Below are positions 40,155 to 49,516 of a stretch of DNA of 64,000 nucleotides, piece by piece. The stretch is from positions 1 through 64,000 of the forward strand of contig DATCBU010000013.1 in NCBI GenBank assembly GCA_036511675.1. Direction: 5' to 3'. The stretch comes from Chersky-840 sp036511675. Its GTDB lineage: Bacteria; Actinomycetota; Acidimicrobiia; Acidimicrobiales; UBA8190. A program made the position numbers and the translations under genes. The stretch's first letter is position 1, and every line of letters begins with the position of its first letter. The notes beneath the pieces were generated by a model, which was given only the letters and a program-made list of their open reading frames with translations, was not told the origin of the DNA and searched no databases.

Positions 40155-41006
40155 CGACGTCTCCTTCTGGTCACCGTCGCATCACGCCGGCGATTCGGCG
40201 CCCGGATGTGGGCGCCCTGTCCTGTCATTGCTCCGCAGTCCTGGGGGAGTGGGACGGTCACTGCGGTGATACATGTCCCTGGGAGAGATCGCACCGGATA
40301 CTGCGGTCACGCGAAGCACGGCATCTGCGCGCCCGGCCCCGGTCAACGTGTTCGGGACCACCGGCCCCTCCCGATCGTCCTGGTTGCTCGTTTCTGTGTG
40401 GGTTTGGTTGGGACTCCTGAGCAGGTCACACCGGGTGCGGCCCGAGGAATCTGTCCCCCAAACAGCTCCCGGCAAGACGGCTCCCAGCCATTCTATCGAA
40501 AAACGCAGAACCACCTACTCCCGTCGGCCCCGGTCGTCGGCCGTTCCGGGGGTCTCCGGCGTCCCCGGGGGCTGTCGACGGCCCGTCGGCTTGCCCATTT
40601 CCCGGCTCAGACTCGGTTCCGACGGGCAGGAGCGTCCCCGAGACAACGCACTTTCGGCTCCAGGTCATGGGCGGTGTCCATCGTAAGGGTCTGAAGGAGC
40701 AACCCCGAGCGAGCTTCGGTGCGGGTGGGACCACCGCTTCGCGATTCTCCGCAGCGAGCCGGGGGCCGGACGGCTGGGGGGCGCCGTTCGCCCCCCAGCC
40801 CTGATTCGGTCGACCCCGTCGCTCGGGCCCCGGGCCACCCCGCTCTCGGTCCCGCCTCCCTTTCCCTCCCCAGCACCCCAGCCCCCTCTCACGCCGCCGG
40901 GGCCGACGGCCGGGTCAGGGGCAAACTGCCACGAGCGCGGCGGGCGGCGCGAGTGTTGTGCTCGGGTCGCTTTGCCAGGCGGGCCCGGCCGTGGGAGAAT
41001 AGTTAC
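40155..41006. other. 852-bp gene-free region with a strong hairpin
   Basis: No credible protein gene. A perfect 12-bp hairpin lies at 40771-40799, and the flanking sequence is C-rich. The region lies between divergent sigma-factor and marR genes and could carry long leaders or a small RNA. Confidence 0.45.
40771..40799. terminator. perfect 12-bp hairpin
   Basis: GGCTGGGGGGCG and CGCCCCCCAGCC pair around CCGTT. It is the most stable simple hairpin I found in the window, yet no gene ends nearby; it lies about 210 bases upstream of marR. Confidence 0.5.
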
Positions 41007-41513
41007 ATGCCGCAAGCAAGTACGTTGCCCCCCAGCTCCACGCCGGGGACCGGCGGGGCCGTCGATCAAATCCAGGCCAGCCTGCAGGTGGTGGCCCGGT
41101 CCATCAGCCAGGTGCGCATGCACGAGCGTCTGCTGCAGTCGGCCGGGGTGCGACTCGACCGGGCCGGTGCCGCTGCGCTCTACAAGCTGTACGCCCACGG
41201 CGACGCCCTCCGGGTGACGGCGCTGGCTGAGATGCTCGACGTCGACACCCCCACGGTGACCCGCAAGGTCCAGCAACTCGAGCGCGACGGTCTCGTGGTG
41301 CGCCACGCCGACCCCGCCGACGGCCGTGCCTCGCGCATTCGCCTGACGCCGGCCGGACGCCGGACCCTGGAACGGGTGTTGAAGGCCCGTCGGGCCTGGC
41401 TCGACCGGATGCTCGAGGATTGGGACGACAAGGACCTGGCCCGGTTCGGATCCCTCCTGGGTCGTTTCGCCGCCTCGTTGGAGCGGGACATGGAGGACGC
41501 CCGTGGCTCCTGA
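41007..41513 (+). CDS. MarR-family regulator
   Basis: The 168-residue product has the winged helix with LRVTALAEMLDVDTPTVTRK and the wing HADPADGRASRIRLTPAGRR, typical of MarR. Its last 11 bases overlap the GTG start of an MFS efflux gene, so it is the probable local repressor of that pump. The start at 41007 is close to a GAATAGTTAC promoter-like sequence, and the transcript may have a very short leader. Confidence 0.92.
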   Translation: MPQASTLPPSSTPGTGGAVDQIQASLQVVARSISQVRMHERLLQSAGVRLDRAGAAALYKLYAHGDALRVTALAEMLDVDTPTVTRKVQQLERDGLVVRHADPADGRASRIRLTPAGRRTLERVLKARRAWLDRMLEDWDDKDLARFGSLLGRFAASLERDMEDARGS

Positions 41514-43149
41514 AAGCGCTGTGGCATCGGCTCAAGCGCCGGTCGACCACGACTTCGAAAAAGCCGAGCACCGCCGGATCCTTGTGATCCTCGGGGCGCT
41601 CATGCTGGGCATGTTCCTGGCATCGCTCGACCAGACGATCGTGTCGACGGCGCTTCCCACCATCGCGGGGGACCTGCACGGGTTGAACCACCTGTCGTGG
41701 GTGGTGACCGCGTACCTCTTGGCCTCGACCATCTCGACCCCCTTGTGGGGGAAGCTCGGCGACCTCTACGGCCGGAAGAACCTCTTCCAGTTGGCGATCG
41801 TCATCTTCCTGGTGGGCTCGATCCTGTCGGGTCTGGCGCAGAACATGATCGAACTCATCGGCTCCCGGGCGCTGCAAGGCATCGGCGCCGGCGGGCTCAT
41901 GGTGGGGGCCCAGGCCATCACCGGCGACGTGATCCCGGCCCGCCAACGCGGCAAGTACATGGGCTACTTCGGCGCGGTCTTCGGTATCACGAGCGTCATC
42001 GGCCCGTTGGCCGGCGGGTTGTTCACCCAACACCTGTCGTGGCGGTGGATCTTCTACATCAACGTGCCCATCGGGATCGTCGCCCTGTTCACCGTGGCCG
42101 CGGTGCTCCACATCCCGGCCAAGCGGGTCCAGCACAAGATCGACTGGCTCGGCACCGCCCTCATGTCGTCGGGTGTGACCGCCATCATCCTGCTCACGAC
42201 CTGGGGAGGGACCCAGTACCGGTGGGGCTCGGGCCTGATCATCGGCCTGGCGGTGGGCGGCGTGGCGTTGATCGTCGCCTTCTGCATGGTTGAGGCCAGG
42301 GCGATCGAACCACTGATCCCACTCAGCCTGTTCAAGAACCGGACCTTCACCGCGGCGTCGGGCGTCGGGTTCATCATCGGCTTCTCGATGTTCGGAGCCA
42401 TCATCTATCTGCCCTTCTATTTGCAGACCGTCCACGGCGCCACCCCGACCGCGGCGGGACTCGAGCTTCTGCCCTTGGTGGCCGGCATGCTCACCACCTT
42501 CATCCTCAGTGGCCAACTCGTGACGAGGACGGGGCGCTACAAGGCCTTCCCCATCATGGGGTCGAGTGTCCTCGGCGTGGGCCTCTTCCTGCTGTCACGC
42601 ATGGGCGTGTCGACATCGTTCGGGACAACGTCGATCTACATGGTGGTGGTGGGCCTCGGCGTGGGCCTCGTGATGCAGGTGCTCGTGGTGGCGGTCCAGA
42701 ACTCGGTTCCCTACGAACAGCTCGGGACCGCAACCTCCACCGCCACGTTCTTCCGCACCATCGGCGGGGCGTTCGGCGTGTCGCTGCTGAACTCGGTGTT
42801 CAACAACCGGCTCTTCACCGAGCTGGGAAAGGCGAATGTTCCGCCTTCGGCGCTGCGCAAGATCCTGAACGGCTCGAGCGTCGTCGTGAACCCCAACGCC
42901 ATCGATCATCTGCCGCTGGCCATCCGCGGGCCGATCCGAGAAGCCTTCAGCCATTCGCTGCAGACGGTGTTTCTGGTCGCGGTGCCCTTCGCCCTTCTGG
43001 CGTTCGTCCTCGGGTGGTTGATCAAGGAGATCCCACTGCGCACCACTGCCTTCAGCCCGACCTCATCCACGGGTGAGGGCGGTGCCAACGGGAAAGCGGA
43101 GAACGACGACATCGAGCCCGAGGTGCCCGTGGAGGTGGCGGCGCTCTGA
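41503..43149 (+). CDS. MFS drug exporter, DHA2/EmrB-QacA type
   Basis: The 548-residue transporter has about 14 membrane segments and the family signatures: motif D1-like LDQTIVSTALPTIAGDL, motif A GKLGDLYGRKN, and motif C GAVFGITSVIGPLAGG. It uses proton antiport to export cationic or lipophilic drugs. It starts at GTG 41503 inside the marR end, a coupled arrangement typical of drug-inducible pumps. The C-terminal 40 residues are hydrophilic and acidic. Confidence 0.93.
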   Translation: MAPESAVASAQAPVDHDFEKAEHRRILVILGALMLGMFLASLDQTIVSTALPTIAGDLHGLNHLSWVVTAYLLASTISTPLWGKLGDLYGRKNLFQLAIVIFLVGSILSGLAQNMIELIGSRALQGIGAGGLMVGAQAITGDVIPARQRGKYMGYFGAVFGITSVIGPLAGGLFTQHLSWRWIFYINVPIGIVALFTVAAVLHIPAKRVQHKIDWLGTALMSSGVTAIILLTTWGGTQYRWGSGLIIGLAVGGVALIVAFCMVEARAIEPLIPLSLFKNRTFTAASGVGFIIGFSMFGAIIYLPFYLQTVHGATPTAAGLELLPLVAGMLTTFILSGQLVTRTGRYKAFPIMGSSVLGVGLFLLSRMGVSTSFGTTSIYMVVVGLGVGLVMQVLVVAVQNSVPYEQLGTATSTATFFRTIGGAFGVSLLNSVFNNRLFTELGKANVPPSALRKILNGSSVVVNPNAIDHLPLAIRGPIREAFSHSLQTVFLVAVPFALLAFVLGWLIKEIPLRTTAFSPTSSTGEGGANGKAENDDIEPEVPVEVAAL

Positions 43150-43206
43150 CGGCGTCGCCATCGTTGTGCCTGTGTCGTTCGAGCCGGCGGGCCGGTCCTG
43201 ATCCGT

Positions 43207-43506
43207 TCAGATGCTCCGCAGAGGACCGAACTCCGAGGCGTCGGTGGCGGGGGTGAGCATGGCCAGGGCCTCGGCACGCGCTGTTCGATACGACGCCCAC
43301 AGCTCAACCTTCGCCGCCACGTCGGATTCCTGGGTGGCGCCGATGACACACCGGCGCATCTGCTCCACCAGGTCGCGCATCCGGCCTGCGTGCGCGGCGA
43401 CGTGGGGAGCCATAGAGCGAGACGGACCAGGTGACGTCGTCACCTCGGGCACGACGGGGCCGAAGTGCTCTTCGAACCTCACCGCCGCCGACAGTGTTCC
43501 GGACAT
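43207..43506 (-). CDS. hypothetical protein, helical
   Basis: The 99-residue product starts MSGTLSAAVRFEEHFGPVVP and has the core HAGRMRDLVEQMRRCVIGAT and KVELWASYRTARAEALAML. GGAGG lies 8 bases before the ATG. It is probably a small all-helical soluble protein; I do not recognise the family. It is convergent with the MFS gene and divergent from the glycosyltransferase-like gene. Confidence 0.55.
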   Translation of the reverse strand: MSGTLSAAVRFEEHFGPVVPEVTTSPGPSRSMAPHVAAHAGRMRDLVEQMRRCVIGATQESDVAAKVELWASYRTARAEALAMLTPATDASEFGPLRSI

Positions 43507-43728
43507 CGATGACCTCCATTTCCCGCCTGGAATTGCATCGACTCCGTGCGCTTCCGACTTGACATTGCGCCCACGTGGCTCTCCTGCCCCCGCCTGGATC
43601 GGCCCTTCGGATACCGTCGCGCCGATCCGAAGTGAGAACATGCATTCTGCGTGACCGTCTCGCGACCTCGAAGAGTGGTGTCCCGCGACCGACAGGATTG
43701 CGGGTGATAGAGGGAGGAGGGGTTGGTC

Positions 43729-45069
43729 GTGGCGATGCGGTGGAAGGGTCTCGCGTCGAAGCCGCTTCCCCCTCCACTTCGCGTTGCCGTCTACCTGGGT
43801 GCGGGAGCGGTCTTCGTGATCATCCTGTTCGTGCGCGGTGGGCCCAACCCGGCCGAGACCGACGCCCACGCCGTGACCCTTCCCACCACCGCCATCTCCC
43901 ACGGCCAGTTGGGGGTGGCCGAACGAGACACCCTGGTGCCCAATCCTCCGGGGTATCCACTCCTGATGTCGCCGTTGGTCCTGGCGTTGCGACCCTGGAT
44001 CGGATCACCCCGGTGGTGTGACAACAAGGTCGTCCCCGCCATCCTCCGTACCACCGGCGACGCCTACTTCCTCTCCATCCTGGGCCCCTGCACGGCGCGC
44101 CACGGCCCCGATCACGGCAAGCCCTATCCGATCTGGTACCGGTCCCAAGCAATCCTCGCCCTTCTCGGGTGGGTCGTGCTGGCCGTCGGCGCCGTCATGC
44201 TGCTGCGCGCCACGGGGGCGGGGGGAGGGGCCGGCGAGATGCTTCTCGTCGGCGCGCTGGCTGTGTTGCCGAGCGCGTCCGACGCCATCGCCCAGACCTT
44301 CCACCCCCAGGACCTCATGAGTGTGGGGCTCATCGGCGCCGGCATGGCTCAATCCCTGCGCCGACGATGGGTGGCGGTCGGCGTGGTGTTCGCCCTGGCC
44401 TTTCTGTGCAAGCAGTTCGCCGTCCTGCCGCTGCTGGCCGTGCTCGGCGCCGCTCCGGGATGGCGCGCCCGGGCCCAGGTCGTGGTCCCCGCCGTGGGCG
44501 TCGTCGCCCTGGGGGTCGTCCCCTTCTACCTCGCCGCCCCGGTGGACACGGTCCGGGCCATGACCGCGGTGTTCGTAGCGGGGGTGACCATGGAGAAGAC
44601 CCCGACGGTCGTCGGGATCCTGGCCATCGGGGAGAACCTGAAGCTCGAGATCGCCCGGGACGCGCCTATCCTGGCCGCCGCCCTGCTCGTGGTGGGAGCG
44701 CGGCTCCGAGCCCGCACCGGGCTCCTCGCCCCCGCCCCCCTCGTCGGACTGAGCCTGGCCTGTCTGGCCACGAGGTTGGTCTTCGAGATCTCGCTGCTCA
44801 ACTACTACTTCCTGGCCGTCGGCGTGGGCTGGCTCCTCCTCGACTTCACCCGGACGCGCCTGCCCGTGGGGTCGGTGACATGGATCGTCGCCACCCGCTT
44901 CGGGCTCACGCCCCTCGCACCGCACCTGCCCTTGGACCTGACCGCGGCACTGTTCCTCGCCGCCGCGTTGGTGCCCATCGGATTCGGCCTGGCCCAGGTC
45001 CCGCCCCGTGCCTTGGTGGCGGCGTCAGGGCCTGGCGCCGCGCTCCACGCCCATCTCGACACAGGCTAG
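43729..45069 (+). CDS. polytopic membrane protein, possible polyprenol-linked glycosyltransferase
   Basis: The 446-residue protein has about ten hydrophobic segments. An acidic motif follows TM1 (GGPNPAETDAHAVTLP), as in GT-C mannosyltransferases, where such an Asp/Glu acts in catalysis. LVFEISLLNYYFLAVGVGWL resembles the late helices of GT87-like proteins. The start is best at GTG 43729, with GGAGG 8 bases before it; TTG 43723 and ATG 43735 are alternatives. Assignment to glycosyl transfer is moderate inference. Confidence 0.6.
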   Translation: MAMRWKGLASKPLPPPLRVAVYLGAGAVFVIILFVRGGPNPAETDAHAVTLPTTAISHGQLGVAERDTLVPNPPGYPLLMSPLVLALRPWIGSPRWCDNKVVPAILRTTGDAYFLSILGPCTARHGPDHGKPYPIWYRSQAILALLGWVVLAVGAVMLLRATGAGGGAGEMLLVGALAVLPSASDAIAQTFHPQDLMSVGLIGAGMAQSLRRRWVAVGVVFALAFLCKQFAVLPLLAVLGAAPGWRARAQVVVPAVGVVALGVVPFYLAAPVDTVRAMTAVFVAGVTMEKTPTVVGILAIGENLKLEIARDAPILAAALLVVGARLRARTGLLAPAPLVGLSLACLATRLVFEISLLNYYFLAVGVGWLLLDFTRTRLPVGSVTWIVATRFGLTPLAPHLPLDLTAALFLAAALVPIGFGLAQVPPRALVAASGPGAALHAHLDTG

Positions 45070-45920
45070 CGACACGGCTTCCACGGCTTGGCCCTCAGGG
45101 CCAGGCTCTTCTGGATGGCATCGCGCCGGTGCAGGTCGGCGCTCGGGCAGTAGCGGGCGGGATGGGCGCGGTACTCGACTTCCACCACCGCCTTGCCGGC
45201 CGCGGTCCATGCGTCGTAGTCGTCACATTCGTTGTACTGCGCGCACTGCTCGTCGATGGCGAAGTCGAAGGTGCTTTCCAGCGGGGCCAATTGGTCGAGG
45301 TCGTTCTTGAGGCCCACCGACAGGCCGTAGGTGTGCGCCAGGGCGGCGAGATCCTCATTGAAGGTGAGCTGGTCGGCGGCGGTGAGCGGGAACCCGGTCT
45401 TGTTCTCGTACCCGTCGACGTTGTCGAAGTCCACGGCGTCGAACCCCGCCGCCGCGCACTTCGCCACCCGGGCGGTGATGATGGGCAACAGGACGCCGGT
45501 CTGCCTGATGTCCAGCCAGCGTTCCCCGGGCCAGCCGTTGGCCAGGCCCTTCACCGCTGCGGGGTATTGCCCGGCATCAGGGCGGAAGTCCTCCCATGTG
45601 CCGGCGTCGACGTAACACACGGCGTGAGCGCCGATGGCGTGGATCGCCGCCACCGCCGCGCTGTTGGGCGTGACCCCGTCCGGTGCGTACAAGTCGACGT
45701 CATAGACATTGGGCCGGACACATTGTCCGCCACTCGTGGGCACCGCACAGATGTTGGTCTTGAGCTTGCCCTGCAGCTGGTACTGCCATTGCAGCCCCTG
45801 GGTGGGGATCCACACGTTCCTGCCGCTCGCCATCGGCGTCATGACGAACAGCGATGCGCCCGCCACGCATGCCGCCACGACGGCGGCCTGGACCCTCCGG
45901 ACCTGCAACGCCCCACCCAC
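45066..45920 (-). CDS. secreted GH114-like (endo-alpha-1,4-polygalactosaminidase family) protein
   Basis: The 284-residue product has a signal sequence (about 12-32, AAVVAACVAGASLFVMTPMA). The TIM-barrel domain contains WQYQLQGK, DVDLYAPDGVTP, VCYVDAGTWEDFRPDAGQYP and DAVDFDNVDGYENKTG, the Asp-rich strand ends of the GH114/DUF297 family. Such enzymes cleave amino-sugar polymers. Six cysteines in the mature part suggest disulfides. The GTG start at 45920 lacks a good ribosome-binding site. Confidence 0.8.
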   Translation of the reverse strand: MGGALQVRRVQAAVVAACVAGASLFVMTPMASGRNVWIPTQGLQWQYQLQGKLKTNICAVPTSGGQCVRPNVYDVDLYAPDGVTPNSAAVAAIHAIGAHAVCYVDAGTWEDFRPDAGQYPAAVKGLANGWPGERWLDIRQTGVLLPIITARVAKCAAAGFDAVDFDNVDGYENKTGFPLTAADQLTFNEDLAALAHTYGLSVGLKNDLDQLAPLESTFDFAIDEQCAQYNECDDYDAWTAAGKAVVEVEYRAHPARYCPSADLHRRDAIQKSLALRAKPWKPCR

Positions 45921-45986
45921 GCCCAGAGCGTATGCCCGGGCCCTGGCCCGTGCCCGGCTCCAACGTCGGGCCTACGGTGCATCGAC

Positions 45987-46256
45987 GTGAGACTGACGGT
46001 GCGGGTGCATCCCGGGGCCCCTCGGGACGAGGTGGGCGGTCGCTACGGGACGGGGGAGCCCCCGATCCTGATCGTCCGGGTGGCGGCGCCGGCCACAGAG
46101 GGGCGCGCCAACGAGCGCCTCGTCCGCCTCCTGGCCGACGCGTTCGGCGTGCCACGAGGCGACGTCACGGTGGTGGCGGGCGGTCGGGGCCGGACCAAGG
46201 TCGTCGACGTGCCGGGCCGCCACCGCGAAGCGCTCCACCGTCTCCTGGTGCGGTGA
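45987..46256 (+). CDS. DUF167/YggU-family protein
   Basis: The 89-residue product starts VRLTVRVHPGAPRDEVGGRY and contains the family core VRVAAPATEGRANERLVRLL and VTVVAGGRGRTKVVDV. GTG at 45987 gives the standard length. The family is widespread and of unknown function; the fold is a small alpha/beta domain. It is divergent from the GH114-like gene. Confidence 0.82.
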   Translation: MRLTVRVHPGAPRDEVGGRYGTGEPPILIVRVAAPATEGRANERLVRLLADAFGVPRGDVTVVAGGRGRTKVVDVPGRHREALHRLLVR

Positions 46257-46888
46257 CCTCGGTCATGCCGCCTGGCGCGCCCCCGGGCCCGCTCGGTCTC
46301 CGGCCCGGGGCTGGCGTCGACGGCCAGCTTGAGCCCGACTTCCACCAGCACCCATCCCACGGACCGTCGGACGCGGCGCCGCAGAGCCCGGTCCCGTAGA
46401 GCCCGGTGCCGGCCGATCCCTGGGCGCGCCGGCCCGCGGCTCGCCGGGGAGGTGGGCCTGGCGAAGCTCGTGTTGTCGTTGTGCCGTGAGGACGGCAGCG
46501 GGTCCACGGGTTCGTGGAGGAACTCTCAGGTGAGTGCGGGCGACCAGGCCCGAGGCCGGGGGGCGCGCCACGACGGGCGCGAATGCTCCCCAGGTCGGCT
46601 CAGGTGGTGGCCGGAAACGAGCGGGCTACGCGGTGCGTAGGGGTTAGATCGTCGCTCGTGACGCGGCTCGGCCGGCGCCGAGGCGCATGGGTCGGTCGCA
46701 ATGGACGTGATCCTGGACATCGGCACCTCCTTTCGCTCGGTGATGGGCAGCCGAGGCTCGGCTCCGGATGACATGAGGCCGGACGACATGAGGGTCGTAT
46801 CGCACCGATGTGGGGTGATCCAGGGACATCGTGCAAGGATCTGGCGTGTGGTGGAGATGACGGCCCCGATGCCGGGGAGGAGACGGCG
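46257..46888. other. region with one possible short minus-strand gene
   Basis: No firm gene. The only supported element is a minus-strand frame at 46526-46720 with a perfect Shine-Dalgarno sequence. Confidence 0.4.
46526..46720 (-). CDS. possible 64-residue protein with perfect Shine-Dalgarno
   Basis: AAAGGAGGT lies 4 bases before the ATG at 46720, complementary to the 16S 3' end over nine bases and the strongest such site seen here. The product begins MSRITSIATDPCASAPAEPR and continues Arg/Pro/Ser-rich with no recognisable fold. It could be a short leader peptide whose real end is earlier, or a chance frame. The SD itself is a sequence fact; the rest is uncertain. Confidence 0.35.
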   Translation of the reverse strand: MSRITSIATDPCASAPAEPRHERRSNPYAPRSPLVSGHHLSRPGEHSRPSWRAPRPRAWSPALT

Positions 46889-48064
46889 GTGAGCGGGCTG
46901 GTGTTCGCCGTCGGTTTGGCAATCGTGCTGATCACCGCGGCCAACGTCGTGTTCACCCTCGTGCTCCCTCGGCGCCCGGCCGGGATCGAGCGGCTGTCGC
47001 TCGTGGTCAACAGGACCGTGCGCTTCGCCTTTCTCGTCGTCTCGCGCGCGGCGCGCAGCTACGAGGTCAAAGACGCACTACTGGCACCGGCCGCTCCGGT
47101 GGCGCTGTTGGCACAGCTGGCGGTGTGGTTGGGCTTCTTCGTCGTGGGCTACGCGTGCATGCTCGAGCCCACGACCCACGGGTTCTCCGGTGCCTTCACC
47201 CAGGCGACCGTGACGCTGTTCAGCGTCGGGACGTCGCACGCCGGTGGACCGTCCAACCGGCCGGTGGACATCGCCGCCGGCGCCACGTGGGCCGTCGTGG
47301 TGACGCTGCAGATTGCCTATCTCCCATCGCTGTATGACGCCTTCAACCGACGCGAGGCCCTGGTGGCGATGCTCGAGAGCCGCGCCGGCCTCCCGGCATG
47401 GGGCCCCGAGGTCCTGGCACGCCACCAGCTGGTCAACATCGTGGACACCCTTCCCAACCTCTATGCGGATTGGGAGCGTTGGGCCGCCGACGTGGCCGAG
47501 AGCCACACCACCTATCCCGTGCTCCTGCTGTTCCGGTCACCCGAGCCGTGGTACTCGTGGGTCGTAGGCCTACTGGCGGTGCTCGACGCCGCTGCCATGC
47601 ACCTGGCGCTCTCGCCCGATGCCTCGTCGTCCCAAGCCCGGCTGTGCCTGCGCATGGGGTTCACCACCCTCAACCGGATCGCCAAGACACTGGGGTGGCA
47701 CGTCGACCCGGATCCGAATCCCGAAGGGCCCATCACCCTCACCTTCGAGGAGTTCCAGCAGGCGGTGCGCATGCTGGAGGAGATCGGCTATCCCATGGAG
47801 CTCACCGCTGAGGAGGCGTGGCCGAACTTCGTTGGTTGGCGGGTGAACTACGAAGCCAACGCCTATCGCTTGGCCGACCGTGTCGTGTCCCCGCCCGCCC
47901 CGTGGTCCGGACCACGCACCCACCTGCATTCGGGCCCCGTGGCGCCGCGCCGCCCGCCGCAACGGAGCCCCGCAGGCAAGGTGTTCGCGTCGCATCGACC
48001 CGAAGCCGAGGTGGCGCCCGCCCGCAGGCGCGGGAGCCCCACCCGGCCCAAGACATCGGGGTAG
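46889..48064 (+). CDS. membrane protein with channel-like N-terminal topology
   Basis: The 391-residue product from GTG 46889 (GGGGAGG upstream) has TM helices at about 1-20, 65-90 and 115-140 and a pore-like loop, TQATVTLFSVGTSHAGG, between the second and third, reminiscent of two-TM potassium-channel loops (TxxGxG-like). A cytoplasmic helical domain follows. Ion conduction is inference; the selectivity motif is not canonical. The last 60 residues are Pro/Arg-rich and probably disordered. Confidence 0.5.
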   Translation: MSGLVFAVGLAIVLITAANVVFTLVLPRRPAGIERLSLVVNRTVRFAFLVVSRAARSYEVKDALLAPAAPVALLAQLAVWLGFFVVGYACMLEPTTHGFSGAFTQATVTLFSVGTSHAGGPSNRPVDIAAGATWAVVVTLQIAYLPSLYDAFNRREALVAMLESRAGLPAWGPEVLARHQLVNIVDTLPNLYADWERWAADVAESHTTYPVLLLFRSPEPWYSWVVGLLAVLDAAAMHLALSPDASSSQARLCLRMGFTTLNRIAKTLGWHVDPDPNPEGPITLTFEEFQQAVRMLEEIGYPMELTAEEAWPNFVGWRVNYEANAYRLADRVVSPPAPWSGPRTHLHSGPVAPRRPPQRSPAGKVFASHRPEAEVAPARRRGSPTRPKTSG

Positions 48065-48071
48065 GCCGGCT

Positions 48072-48368
48072 TCAGCCGCTCATTTCGTCGGCGTGGGCGG
48101 CGCCTTCGGGCTCGAAGGTGAGGTCGACGTCGACCGACTCGGGACGCGTCGTCGGGGTGAGGGTGATGGCGAAGCCGTCCACCACGTCCACCACCATGAC
48201 GCCGTCGACGTGGGGTCGGGTGCTCGCACCCCACTTCGCCCGGGCCCGACGGCGTGCGTCGGTGACATCGAGAGCCACCACCAGCACCACCTCGTGGTCC
48301 TCGGTCAGACGGCCCGGTGCCGGGTCGCCCCCGAGGTAGACGGCGTACAACTGTGCCTCGGCGCTCAT
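48072..48368 (-). CDS. DUF1543-like protein
   Basis: The 98-residue product reads MSAEAQLYAVYLGGDPAPGR, then TEDHEVVLVVALDVTDARRR and ARAKWG. The YxVYLGG...EDHEVV pattern is that of DUF1543, a small alpha/beta protein of unknown function. Its ATG overlaps the stop of the ROK kinase gene (ATGA), so it is translationally coupled to it. Confidence 0.72.
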   Translation of the reverse strand: MSAEAQLYAVYLGGDPAPGRLTEDHEVVLVVALDVTDARRRARAKWGASTRPHVDGVMVVDVVDGFAITLTPTTRPESVDVDLTFEPEGAAHADEMSG

Positions 48369-49360
48369 GGCCGGTCCAGGGTCGACGCCGCGCCGTGACC
48401 GACGCGGTCCATGAACAACACCGTGGCACCGACGGCGCCGGACAGGTCGCCGAGCTCGGTGCCCAACACGACGGGGGGGCGCTCGGGAAAGCGCAGGTTG
48501 GCCACCATGGCCTCCTCGACCCTGCGGACGAAGGGCTCTCCCAGGCGATCCCCCAGGCCACCGCCGACGATGATCGCCTCGAGGTCGAGCAGGTTCTGGG
48601 CGTTGGACAACGCCAGTCCCAGTGCGTCGACGGCCTCGTCGAGAAGCTCGATCGTGAGCCGGTCCTTCTGGTCGACGGCATCGGCGATGACCGAGCTCGT
48701 CACCCGGTCGCGTCCTTTGCGCTCCATGATCTCGAACAGCTTCGTCTTCTGCCCCTTGTCGACGCGGAGCCGGGCTGTCTGTTCGATCGATTGGCGACCC
48801 GCGTACGCCTCGAGACATCCCAGGCGGGTGCATCCGCACCGGCGGCCGCCCACCTTCACGGTGGTGTGCCCGATCTCGCCGGCGTTGCCGCCACCGTGAC
48901 GAAGCTCCCCGTCGAGGATGAGCCCGCCCCCGACGCCCGTCCCCACGAAGACGCCCAGGAAGTCTCGGTACGGTCGCCCCGCCCCTTGCCGGAACTCGCC
49001 CATGACGGCGGCCCGCACGTCGTTGTCGACCAGGACCGACGTCCCTCCGAAGGCGGCGCTCACCTCGGGCCCGAGGGCGACGTCGTCGAGAAATCCCGGG
49101 ACGTTGCGCGCCTTCGAGACATGGCCGCTGTCCACGTCGACTGAGCCCGGGGACCCGATGGCGATGCCCCCCAGCGACGCCGGTGCCAGCCCGGCGTCCT
49201 CCACGGCGCTGCGAATGCTGGCCACGATCTCTGCCACCACGTCGGCGGCGTGCGTGCCCGGGGTCAGGTGCCGGGATTGCCCCACCACATCACCGGACGA
49301 CACCACCACCGTCTGGATCTTGGTGCCTCCCAGATCGACGCCAGCAATCGCCTGCGTCAT
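48365..49360 (-). CDS. ROK-family sugar kinase
   Basis: The 331-residue product has the ATP-binding AGVDLGGTKIQTVVV, the glucokinase-type FVGTGVGGGLILDGELRHGG, and the ROK zinc motif CGCTRLGCLEAYAG. It probably phosphorylates glucose or N-acetylhexosamines. The ATG at 49360 is taken (the longer frame to 49402 has no support). It is co-transcribed with the downstream DUF1543-like gene. There is no DNA-binding domain, so it is a kinase rather than a ROK repressor. Confidence 0.9.
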   Translation of the reverse strand: MTQAIAGVDLGGTKIQTVVVSSGDVVGQSRHLTPGTHAADVVAEIVASIRSAVEDAGLAPASLGGIAIGSPGSVDVDSGHVSKARNVPGFLDDVALGPEVSAAFGGTSVLVDNDVRAAVMGEFRQGAGRPYRDFLGVFVGTGVGGGLILDGELRHGGGNAGEIGHTTVKVGGRRCGCTRLGCLEAYAGRQSIEQTARLRVDKGQKTKLFEIMERKGRDRVTSSVIADAVDQKDRLTIELLDEAVDALGLALSNAQNLLDLEAIIVGGGLGDRLGEPFVRRVEEAMVANLRFPERPPVVLGTELGDLSGAVGATVLFMDRVGHGAASTLDRP

Positions 49361-49516
49361 CGTGACGGGTCCTCCAGCGTCGTGGGGCAGATCGGATCGC
49401 ACCTCGCGGTTGCCGCCTGGTGCCTGTCACGGTAGCCGGGGCCCCATCCGCGCCCGGACATGGTGCACTCTCCGCTCCACACCCCCACCACGGGGGTGCA
49501 ACCTCGAAACAGCCCG

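Noticed and set aside
44169..45980. Long plus-strand frame running into the DUF167 gene
   Set aside because: Only the last 90 codons (from GTG 45987) show family character; the rest is out of frame with the glycosyltransferase-like gene and antisense to GH114.
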